Source of the DNA: Actinernus sp. WN-2022
Lineage: Eukaryota; Cnidaria; Anthozoa; Actiniaria; Actinernidae
NCBI GenBank assembly: GCA_030867875.1
Contig: JAOWCC010000019.1
Span: 75,978,861 to 76,042,860 of the forward strand
Direction of reading: 5' to 3'
DNA length: 64,000 nt
Part shown: piece after piece, positions 24,601 to 36,600 of the stretch
Layout: each line of letters opens with the position of its first letter
Position numbering within the stretch: the first letter of the stretch is position 1
Translations under genes and position numbers: made by a program
The notes under the pieces: model-generated
Databases searched by the model: none
What the model saw: only the letters and a program-made list of their open reading frames with translations
What the model was told of the DNA's origin: nothing

Positions 24601-27600
24601 TAAAAGCTTCGAGAGCCAGTTTATCCTTAACACAACCGTTTATGAATGCTTCGAGAGTTTATCCTAACACAGCCATTAAAAAAGCTACGAGATTTTATCC
24701 TAACACAGCCGTTTATAAAAGCTTCGAGAGTTTATCCTACCACAGCCGTTAATAAAAGCTTCGAGAGTTTATCCTACCACGTCCGTTGATATAACCTTTG
24801 AGAGCCGGTTTATCCTTAACACAGTCGTTCATAAAAGCTTCGAGAGTTTATCCTACCGCGTCCGTTGATAAAAGCTTTGAGAGCCGGTTTATCCTTAACA
24901 CAGCCGTTTATGAATGCTTCGAGAGTTTATCCTAACACAGCCATTAAAAAAGCTACGAGATTTTATCCTAACACAGCCGTTTATAAAAGCTTCGAGAGTT
25001 TATCCTAGCGTGGCCGTTAATAAAAGCTTCGAGAGTTTATCCTACCACGGCCGTTATTAAAAGCTTAGAGAGTTTATCCTACCACGGCCGTTGATAAAAG
25101 CTTCGAGAGCCGGTTTATCCTTAACACAGTCGTTGATAAAAGCTTCGAGAGTTTATCCTACCACGGCCGTTGATAAAAGCTTCGAGAGCCGGTACATGTA
25201 TATCCTTAACACAGCCGTTTATGAAAGCTTCGAGAGCCGGTTTATCCTACCACGGCCGTTCATGAAAGCTTCGAGAGTTTATCCTACCACGGCCGTTGAT
25301 AAAAGCTACGAGATTTTATCCTACCACGGCTGTTGATAAAAGCTTCGAGAGTTTATCCTACTACCGACGGCCGTTGATAAAACGCTTCGAGAGTTTATCC
25401 TAACACAGCCATTTATACAAACTTCGAGAGTTTATCCTACAGTGTAGTTTCACATTTACAGTAGATCTAGTATTAAAAGGTTTCGGCAGAAATCATTGTA
25501 AATGTTTGCGTATTAAACTCTTCTGAATTTCCACGTGCAATCAGTCAGGCGTGAACGTGTCAGTCTGAATTTTTACTGAACATCAGCAGAGTTTTGAAGC
25601 AACGTTTGTCATATTGAAAGACGTGCAAAAACTTCTATACTCTTACCAGAAAACTTCTACTGGGAAAGTGGAATCCCTTTTGAATTAAAAGAGCTTTAAT
25701 GCATCGGATCAGATCAGTCAGTTCGCGTAAATGGAAATTAATTGCGCCCCCACGGTATTTGTGTCAGAAATGAGACACGCGTCTGGCTGACAGTTCACGA
25801 TTGATGGGGACTTTTATTATATAAGAATCTTGACTTTTTGATGCCTCTGGCACGCAGGGTATTTACCAAAACCATCTTACTGTACATTTGTAAAACTGTT
25901 TGTCATGAATTCGAATTTGTCACGCGTTAATCCTGGTGAAAGAAAGGTTAAAATACAAAACTGTGCAATTAACACGTATTTCGATAACCTGGTCTGAATT
26001 TTTGTTTGACAATAAATGAAATATCGTCGAAATGTTGCTTGCAGGTTGGCGATATTTCGCCTTGGCATTCGAATTTTCGCGTATCTGATCGATTCTTCGT
26101 CGAAATTTCGGCGACATTCGTAGGAACAAAGAGCGAAATTCGTCGAAATACATTTGCATGACTTTTGCACAATACTGTATAAACGGCTGTGTTAGGATAA
26201 ACTCTCGAAGCTTTTATCAACGGCCGTGGTAGGATAAACTCTCGAAGCTTTTATAAACGACTGTGTTAAGGATAAACCGGCTCTCGAAGCTTTTATTAAC
26301 GGCCGTGCTAGGATAAACTCTCGAAGCTTTTATCAACGGCCGTGGTAGGATAAACTCTCGAAGCTTTTATAAACGGCTGTGGTAAGGATAACATTTATTA
26401 ATGGCCCTGTCAGGATAAATTCTCGAAGCTTTTATAAATTATCAAAGCTTTCATTAATGCCCGTGCTAGGATAAACTCTCGAAGCTTTCACAAGGGATAT
26501 TTCCCCAAAGAGATACATGTATATCCCTTTTTAAAAGGGAAATTTCACTTCACGAAAAAAGGATATATCTCTTTTAAAGGATATATCCCCGGGGATATAT
26601 CCCCAATTAGCGTTGAAATCTTTTTGTACGGCACTGTACTAGACAGCTACGCTCTTCTTCTGCCAATAATTGAGTTATCCCTACCTATAACTTAGTTAGA
26701 AACTTATGGCTGTTGCGCCTTTTCCGTAGCTAGCCCTATCCTGCGGAACAGTTTGCCCTATGATATCAAAACTTGTGCCACTATTTCTGTCTTTAAGTCT
26801 AAGCTCATCTTTTTAAATTAGCTTATAATTTATAAGTATTAATTCCTTTGTGTATCGGTTTATTGTTAGATTTATTCTAGTATTATTGATTTTAATCACT
26901 ATAGCAGCTTTCTTAAATTTTTCTTATTATTTGTACATATATTTATAGATTGCCATGTAAAGTGCTTACATCCGTTTCTGTATTTGCGCTTATAAATAAA
27001 ATTATTGTCACTATATGGCGTTACCAGTAGTAGCTGTTTACTCATACAGAATTATCTCTCCGATTGCTTCCAAAGAGTTAAATTAGGTGACCAATGATCC
27101 TATTGAACTGCATTAGGCATATTAAAAATTGAATAGTTTAATCGAAATCCTCCTTTCTTTGCATAAGTTAACTACATTGTATAGTTAACAATATTTCATT
27201 TCAGAAAAAGGGAAAAAAATGACTCTTACAAAAAAAACATTTCTCCTCAGATTCTAAATTTTCTTACAAAAATGCATGTTTCAAAACCAGTATAGGCTTT
27301 CAAGTTTACACTAATATCGCTTTCTGTTCCTGAACACTTAAACTTGCCCAGCACTAAGCCATTCATCCCATAAGCACTTCACTTCAAGCTAAATTTGACC
27401 ACCTTGACTGCAAAGCATGCAGGGAAACCCAACCAACTGGCAGCATGTAGGCCTGAGCGGATTGTGCTAGCATAATTTTTGGCATAATTGGAGCAAACGA
27501 GCATAATTTTTCAAAGAAGCACTGCTCGAGCATAATTACCAGATTGTAGCATAATTTGAAGCATTAAAGCCAAAAGCAATGCTATTATTGCTTTTATAGT

Positions 27601-30600
27601 GCCTTTCCTAATTATTAGCTGGTATATTTTGCTTAGATTCTAAATTTTTCCAAAGCAAATACCTAAATTTCACTTAGGACATGTCTGACATTTCTTTCAC
27701 GTTTATCTCTGTAGGAAATTGAAAAATAGGTCACCTAATAAAATGTTGTTTGAACAACTAAAAATGCCGCGCATCAACTAATGCCAGCTGTCTTCGAAAA
27801 ACGTTTTTTTTTGTGAGCATAATTGTGTAATCTACGAGCATAATTTTTGAACTTTGGCATAATTTGGGCATAATTCAACAAAATTTGGAGCAGTGCTAGC
27901 GGCATAATATGCCACTTTTAGGAGCACAATCCGCTCAGGTCTAGCAGCATGGCCCTCCCCTCATCTTCATTCTTCAAAATATATATAAGTTTAAGCCATT
28001 TTTACCAAATACCTTCATATTGGAATGAATAGCAAGCAAATGTTGTCCAATATTCCAAAAAAGCTATGATAGGTGCCTCCAGACCTCCATTTATAAAGCC
28101 TACACTAAAGTGACAGAGGAATTCCTGGCCCATCCTACGAGTGAGAAATGAAACTCTTTCATCACAATAACATGCACAGACTCAGTTCTTTGAGAAAGTG
28201 CTGATTCAAGCTTTCATCAGACTTAATGATGTCCTCCAGCACTCTATAAATGGGGGAAAATGCTTTAAAAAGCTAGCTAGCTTCATTCCAAGCATTTCCT
28301 CTTAACTCACTGCTATGCTCGTTGGAAAATCTACTGATGCAAGCAACACGGTGCTCTAAAAAGTATTAGTATAAACCAACTACTGGACTATTGTTCTTGC
28401 TTTAGGCAAGGCATTGGAATGTTTAGTCTAAATCACCAGTGACAGCATTAAAACTGAATAATGTATTTTATTCCAGGCTTTAATCCAACTATTCAAGCAC
28501 CTGGAACACAAGAAACAGCACTCCATCGATTAGTCCTCTGTATGCATCAAGCTGGCCCAGGAGCACCTCGTAGAGCAAAAGAACGAAAAATGGTAAATCT
28601 AATTAGAGTGTTGAAAGATTGCCTTCCAGTTAAGGACTCTGACTTGGACATGCCTCTTCATGTTGCTGCCAAAACGCTCCTCGTGGGGCACAAACCTGAC
28701 TATTATGAAGAGTGTATCGAAGCAATGGTTGATAGAACCAAGGAATTTTTTCCTGGTAAATTTATTGAAATGATTAACTCACTGAACAAGGATGGAAACA
28801 CACCAATGCATATCTTAGCTGGTAGTGATGTTGGATTCATAGGATTACGAACAATATTCCATGCAGGTGCTGATTCTACTATCGTAAACAAAGACTTTAA
28901 GACTCCATATGACATTGCTATTGAAAACGGTTCCTCACGCATTGCTAAGCTTCTTAAGCAACCAACATCTGCAGATGAAAGAAGTAAATCTAAGTATGAT
29001 GCTGACTTTACAACAGACAGTCCACCAGAATCAGAAGACGAGGAACAGAGGGAAACAGAAAATCATGACACCAACCAACCAGCAAATACCAATAATCCTG
29101 ACAAGGACAATGACATGACAAATGAGTCCCATCCACCAGTAAACAGTTGTGAAAATGGAACTGGCCTTGCTGAAGCTTGTGCACAATCATCAACCACATG
29201 TACATCAACGCCACTACGCCCAGTGATCTGTACTTGTGCTGTCAAAAAGGAAATAGTATCCCCACTGGTAAAGAGTGATAGTGGTTTTCATCCTAAATGT
29301 ATACTGTAAAATCCCATGTACAGTGTATAGTCAACCCCCCTTGTGTATTATACCCTCCCTTCAGCTCCGTGCTCATGACCTCCTGTAGATAGTCCCCCAA
29401 TGATATGTACTACACCCTCCACTAACAGATGTGACTTGTCAGTGTCAATGCTTCTCATGTCAGGGCATGACAAAAGTATGATAGCCCAGGGTTAGTGAGT
29501 TTCCATGTCTGGCTAGAATATCAGTTTGACAACTTGTCTGATGCACAAAGAGCCAAAGTAGGCTTCCTAGTGAAATGAGATATTTGGGCAAGCTTCTGTT
29601 TTCTTTCTCTTCTAACCCTGCTTGTGGTTTCCAACCTTATATGCATTCAGTTCCATTTGTACAATGTTCATTTTTGTTTCTATCAATTCCAAACCTGCCC
29701 ATCAACCCCCCCCCCCCCCCCCCCCCAACCCAAAAATCCACAGGCATAAATGTAGGTGGGGAATTTGGCATTTGACTGAGTTTCTGGCATTTGCCAGCAA
29801 AGAAAGGTTGGGGGTGGGGAATTGGTCAAAGAGAGTCAAAATAGTGAATTTACATCAGTGTTTATAAGAGATTTGCACTCATTCCAAAGCCCCATATATA
29901 GGCACCATTTTTTTGGGGGAAAGTTAGATGCCTTTGGAATTAAAGGTTCACAAATGCTTGTACTTGAAGCAAAGCTTCTTCAGAAGAGAATGTTGTCATT
30001 CCAAGTCATGTCAACTACTATCGCAACTTTGAATATTCAGTAAGTTACAACTTTGTCATTTTTTGTGTGTATTTTAAGCTGTTGCATGTCTTTAAATAAC
30101 TCCAGGATTCTGCTTTTATTTTTCTCCCAATGATTAAATAAGAACTTTTGCAAGGAACCTCATTTACAAGAGGTAGTGAGGTTTCCTGGTGGAACTTATA
30201 TGTGCACGTGCCTGAGACCATGGTCCACCATCTTGTATTTCCAAGAAGGGGCCTGGACCATGTGTTTTCTTTAGTGGCTCATGCTTGCTCACTCATGCTG
30301 CAGCTTTAGATACAGTAATAACATGACAAAATACAGCATATCGTAAATACTTGCATATGGGCCATACTCTTTTGGGGAAAACAAAGGCCAAAGTTGGGGG
30401 TGTGGCTTAAACGCAGGTACAAGCACATTTTATTGTATTTTATCATGAACACTCGCGCAAAGCCCCTCCTTCAAAATCCAAGATGGTGGACCTCATGCGC
30501 GTATAGTTTTGCCAGAAAACCTTGCTTTCTCTTGCGTTTAAGGAATGAGGTCCTTAAAAATCTTGTCAGTTAATGGGGGGAATAACAGAATAATAATTCT

Positions 30601-33600
30601 GGAGTGATTTAAAGACAGAAAATTAAATATACACAACAAATGAGAAGGTTGTAACCATTGAAGTTGCAAAAGCAGTTGGCCTGACTTGGAATATCTTAAT
30701 TCAAGTATAAGCATTTATAAACATTCTGATTCCCCCCCCCCCCCCCCCAAGAAAAAATATATCATCACTTAGGCCCTTTTACCACTCTGCCCTTAAAGTG
30801 CCACTACGACAGACCATTTCGATTTGCCACTTTGTTGTGTCGATACTCACTGGTCAATCATTGTTAGAAATATCCAAATTAGTGAAATGTATTCCCAAAT
30901 GTGCAAGTTAAACCACAAAAGTTTAGGAGAGAGTACCAGTAAAATGGTATGATCAACTAAAAGTCAATTAAGGTACATGCTAACTGCCATGAAGAGTAAA
31001 ATCCTGTCTGCCAGTACTCAAGGCCATTCCCTTTATTCAGCAGAAGTGATGTCATACATGTATGTGCAATGCTCGCCTGCATTATTAACACAATGCCTTG
31101 GAGGCATATTTCTACTAAAAGGTTCTTTCATACACAAAACGAAAGTAATTTTTATCCTTGCAAGGTCCATGCCGGGGTTCGTGCGAAATAGTGTGCTTAG
31201 AAAAGTAGCCAATTGCTGGTTGTCATGTGCGTATGATGTCTTGTGAATAAAGGGAACGACCTCCAGTAATGGCACAGGAAGTCCAATGCATTGGGGGGGG
31301 GAACTCATATTTATTTAAAAGAATGTCTTGCTATTAAAGATGTATCATTGACTGATCTTGTTGGCCTTATGTTGGTGTTTTTGATCATTTGCAATGATTC
31401 AGGGCTGCTATTAGGCCTTTCAAAAACCGATTCCTCACCAAAATCCACCACAGTACAGTAAAAATGACAAGGAGTGAAAGTAAATAATCACACTTCCCAA
31501 AGGTATTTCATCTTTCACATTATCAGACAACAAGTGAACTTTAAATATGAAGTACCACTAAATAAAACTACTCATTTGGGGCCATTTAAAACTACATTTT
31601 GGGTTTCTGTTTGACTGCTGACACTTTAGTGTGGCAGGCAAACACCAAAATAGAGCAAAACGCCCACCCATCCCCTCCCCAAAAGAATCCCAATGACAAC
31701 TGGAAGAGAGTTGACCAATCATACGTTGAAGTGGTGTCAGGACAAATTGACATCAAGGGAGGGCAGAGTAAGTGGAGTTTTTGGCATTTGCCTGCCACAC
31801 TAAAGTGTCAGCAGTCAAACAGAAACCTGAAATGTAGTTTGAAATGGCCCCAAAAGAGTACCGGTAGTTCTGTAGTCTGAGTTTTACTCCAAATTGAAGG
31901 GGTGAGCGGAAGAAAGAGTTAAGTGATGATGATCAAGTTCTCCATTACAAAACAAAGAAGATAAAGGAGAATTTGGAATTTGATCTGATCATCACTGAAG
32001 TCTTTTTTTCTGCTTGCCCCTTTAATTTAGAGTTAACTTGTTTCCTGATAATGGTGTTTAAAAGATGAAAGACCTCTGGGAAGTGTGATTGTTTTAGGGA
32101 AATTACTGGCCAGTTGGAGTCGCTGATCAAGTGACTTTCCCTTGTCATTTTTACTGTACTTTGGGGGATTTGGGTGTGGAATCAGTTTTTGAAAGGCCAA
32201 AAAAAGAGCTCTGAATCATCGCAAACACAGTCAAAACAACAACACAAGATCAGTGAAGGATACATCTTCAATAGTAAGATACCTTTTAAAAAAGATGACA
32301 TTTTCGAGATAATTTACACAAAAATCAGTCTGCCATTACAAAGTCCTCTAATAATTACCACCCCCTGCTGCATTGGACTTACTGTGGTAATGGCAGACAT
32401 TTAGATTCAATACTCCAAGTTAAAAAATAAGACTTCTTGTCGTCGTATCGAAAAATGGTTTGGACTGATGATAACATAGCAACTCTACTTTATGAATATG
32501 CCAAAATATTGATATATCATGGTGGCACTTTAAATTTACACATTTTTTTGTCATAAAATCAACCTCTATCATGTATTGTATATGTTGTGGTTCAATTATT
32601 ACCTCTGGTACAAATATATTTGAACCAGTACAAATTTTTTGAACCAGTAGCATTTTTTTGAACTGGTTCATTTTTTCAAGATTCTAAAAAGGGATTTTAT
32701 TTTTTGGGATTCATAAAAAAAAAAGGGAGTTTTATAGTTTTTTGGGGGGGATTTAAAAAGAAAAAAAATTCCACCCACCCCTCCCCTACAAAATGTTTAT
32801 TGTCAACTCTACCCTTCCCTCTACTTTCTACTCTCCCTTCCCCTTTTTCCCTTGTCCCCCCTGACACACTTTCTACTCTCCCTTCCCCATTTTCCCTTGT
32901 CCCCCCTGACACACTTTCTACTCTCCCTTCCCCTTTTTTCCTTGTCCCCCCTGACACACTTACCTTGACGGTCACTTACTAACATCGTGCGGTCGGGCTT
33001 AACTTGAGACAGGATCACGAGGAATGCCTGGTAGATGATGATCCAGTCTATTAACTCACTGCGCCACAGAAGCGCTTGTTTATTTTTACACCATCGTCTA
33101 TTCTATAGGTGACTAATCGTCGAACCCAGTCCCTCTCCTTATGCTAATTTGTTTCCAGTCTCTTAATTTTATTTGCACATGCGCACTGCTAACAAAATCG
33201 GACTTGCAATAAAATTACATGGACAACAACACGGACAAAACTATTATACGACCCCTTATACAGACAAAGTTTGTGTTGACTGCATTCTTTTATGAAAACT
33301 GCAGCAACTCAGGAAGTAAGAAAGCTAAATCCAGAAAAATACATTGTTTATAGATGATCAGATGTACTTTACGGTTCCACTCGTACTTCGAAACAAACGG
33401 GAGACGATTTCCCCCCGGGCGTAGAGGGAGGTTGAGTTTGCGGTGTCACAGACATAATTACACGGAAAATTATGCAGGGAATTTTAAACTAACTAAAACC
33501 CTACCCTGAACCATAAAAAAAAAACTAACCAGTCAGTAAACAAGATCTTACCCACCTAGAGCTAGGGTTCTCAAGAAAAACTCGCAAATTCAACCTCCCT

Positions 33601-36600
33601 CTACGCCTGTGGGAAATCGTTTGCCGAAAGAAACAAACTGTGTCAATCGAGCCGACTTTTACCGAGTAATCACAGCTGCGGCTGAGCTAAAAGAAAGCAA
33701 AAGAAAAGTGAATCACCTGACTACCATTGTATCTGGAAGAAGACTTCTATGAAAGAGCTAATAAAGAATATCTTAAAGTATTAAACGAGTGTAAATGATC
33801 TTGAAGTAACCCCTCGTACTTGTTAGACTCAGCTTACCAAATGGAATAAAACACTGACTAGAAGTAGAAGAAAATGCGAGTACGCAAACAACATACTTCT
33901 AACTAATCTACAGATCAAATTGGAATTTAGCGTGTTAGCTGTTGTGGATGGAAGGAAGCCGGAGAAAAACCCTCAGAGCATAAGGGCGAGATGCACCACC
34001 CCGACTCAAAGAAATGCTGTAACTATTTAACTATTCTCTTGTTCTCTCATCAAAGAATCACCCACAGAGGATGTGAAAAGATGCAAAAATGGATAAATGA
34101 TCGAGAACTACACAGAAATAACGCAAAAAATACGACATTTCTGTTTCGCTTTGCCGTTCCAAGTGGAGTTCACAAGGGCCAATAACAAGCAGATTTATTA
34201 AAGCCAGTTAGCACTCCTCCCTAACTCCAAGCAAACTCAGTCATTCCTAACACAATCCAAGACCTATATAAACCGAACATAAAAAAATATAACTTTGGTA
34301 AACCCAAGTGCTCAATAATTTAGGGTTTTTAGAGTTAGTCACTAAATTAGGCTTTTTAGGGCTAGATCACTGAACAACACAAAAATTATGCTTCTTCAAT
34401 GGTCATATGAGCTAATCCAAACCCTACCCCTACCTTTAAAAACACCCTAACCGTCAACAATGGGTGCTCACTTATTTAGGGTTTTTAGAGCTATAGTCAC
34501 TAAATTAGGGCTAAGTCACTTATAATGCTTCTTCAATGGTCCAGAGAACTAATCCAAACACTTACCCTGCATTTAAAAACCCTAACCGTCAATTTAGGGT
34601 GTTAGTTGTATAGTTTGCTGTTTATATTCGTATTAAAATACATCACTGCGCAAAGTAACTGTGTTACCAGTACATTCCAGCTATAAAATAAAAGATGAAC
34701 ACAAACAAGGTATAAAGGTATTTTTACTGATTCCAAAGTACTTCTGTAGAACTTACTATGCTATTTTCTTACATGGAAAGCCTATCATAAACCTTACCCC
34801 AAACTACAAGTTCACACTTGTAAATAAAATTTGAACTGGTTCAAAAAAATGGTACTAGTTCCAAAAAATGGTACTGGTTCCAAAAAATGGTACTGGTTCA
34901 AAAAATTTGTACTGGTTCAAAATGTTTGAACCAAAGATCAAATTGAACCACAACATAATTATATATAAAAATTATTTTTTTACTAATGTAATATTTGTCA
35001 TTCTTAATTTGCCATTCCTTGGTCATATAGAAACAAGAAAGAAAAGGGTTATCACCACAATTTTCTATTTCTGGTGCTTTAACTTCACTCACAGCAGGTG
35101 AGTTTTAAGTAATAGATAAAGAATGAGTGGCCGATCTTTATCCAATTTACAAACTCGAGCTGAAAGCGAGATTTTGTAAATCTGATAAAGATCGGACACA
35201 TTCTTTATCTTCCTTATCAAACGTCTAGATGTAGACAGTCATGTTTTCATTTATTTTGGCGATACGACTTATTTTGGCTGAGGAAATTGAAGCTAAAGTT
35301 TATGTAAATCAGGACGAAATCAGTATCAGATTTAAAGCTCACTTATCGATCGGTGATTTCCTTTGTTTTTACTTCATGAATTATTAATGAGTTTGATAAT
35401 ATAGCTTAGTTATTATATCCATGAAACATTCCTTAACTTACAGTTACTTCATCCAATCAGTGTTGAGTACAAGACAATTAACCATTTCGTAAACTACAAA
35501 AGGACTGGGATCGAGTGTGCAAATTTAAAGAAATTCAAAACTAATAGCCCACTTCCGCGATATGCTTTACTTGTCATGCACAAAGGTTTCAATACGAACG
35601 AGGCTCTGTGCTAAATAAAATTTATTCTTTTCACTGTGAAAAGAATAAATTTTATTTAGCACGGAGCCACGTATTGAAATCTTTGTGCGTGACAAGTAAA
35701 GCATATCGCTATAGTGAGCTATTGGATTGTATGTTATTTTTAATTCGCTTAGTTTATTAGAATTTTTCTGGATTTTTTCATGGCTTTCATAAGGGACAAG
35801 TAAAGGATATCGTGTAAGTGGGCTATTGTTTTTTTTTATTTATGAACCCCACCACAAGATAGACCACATGTAAATTATTATGTTTACCGAGTTTGAAGAT
35901 GTTTGAGTAAATAAGAACTAGCTAGGAAGTGTTTGAAAATTTGGGTGGATGGCGTCCCCCCAAACCATACTGAACTCTTATTTTTGTGATTTTTAAATGC
36001 TTGCTATTCAGTTCTTATTTACTCAAACATCTTTTTAACTTGTTAAAGATACTAATTTCGATGTAATCTTTCATGTGGTGGGGTTAATTTAAAAATAAAA
36101 TAACTTATTAATTTTATTAAATTATTCAATTAAATTTACACACTTGGTAATAGTGTTTCAACTTGCTCGACCTTCGATGTGTTAAAAGGCAAATTTTATG
36201 GACAGTTTTGACGTCTGTCTTTTGAGTGAAGGAAATCATGTGGACGTGCTAGAGGATTTGTAAAGGTGGATTGCTTTGTTTTCATTTTGCATGTACATTG
36301 TACAGTGGAACCTCTCCAGGTCCCGGCAAAATCCCCTTATATTCTTTGTTTATAAACCTCTATCGCTGTTCTGACGATAGTTTATTTATACCAAGACCTC
36401 AGATACTGAAGCTTTGAAAAAAGCTTTTCCTACAGAGGGCTATACTGTGGTGACCAATGCAATGCCCAAAGTATTGCACAATTTACTAACCAATTATAGT
36501 TCTATTTAGGATTTTTATTAGATTTCCAGTAGATCTTTAAGCACTTAGCAGATTATTGAGTTAGTCATAGATTTTAAGTCAAGTTACTAGGCAAGAGCAT

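Larger units (their letters stand above)
23177..26636. mobile_element. Tc1-like foldback element with minisatellite arms
   Basis: The ends CAGTGCCGTGCAAAAAGATT and the complement AATCTTTTTGTACGGCACTG (one mismatch) are flanked by TA at 23175-23176 and 26637-26638. The ends resemble Tc1 termini (CAGTGCTGGCCAAAAAG), so a Tc1/mariner transposase is the likely mobiliser. Each arm has two layers: GATATATCCC-type repeats (23205-23430 and 26492-26605), then a 37-bp minisatellite (23549-25440, and in reverse 26177-26490). The 740-bp centre (25441-26176) has no ORF above 100 aa and no transposase motif. The element is non-autonomous, 3460 bp, and lies in intron 1 of the ankyrin gene inside an older LINE. 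Confidence 0.92.
32581..34957. mobile_element. Foldback element with GAACCAGTAC repeat arms
   Basis: TATGTTGTGGTTCAATT at the left end and AATTGAACCACAACATA at the right. Subterminal arms are tandem TTTTTTGAACCAGTAC units (left 32600-32670, right 34830-34930, inverted). The body holds a 45-bp minisatellite, a nested inverted repeat, a SINE fragment and a duplicated 160-bp block, but no transposase. It begins 52 bp after the previous element ends. Confidence 0.75.

Noticed and set aside
23549..25440. Regular repeats resembling a CRISPR array
   Set aside because: Units are contiguous with no unique spacers, lie in an inverted pair with TIRs, and the context is animal DNA.
29822..30043. Possible extra ankyrin-gene exon ending at gtaagt
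   Set aside because: It ends in phase 2, incompatible with the only open frame of exon 3, and no good acceptor or partner exon was found.
32697..33018. ORFs with repeated VSGGTREKGEGRVE
   Set aside because: Translation of the 45-bp minisatellite.
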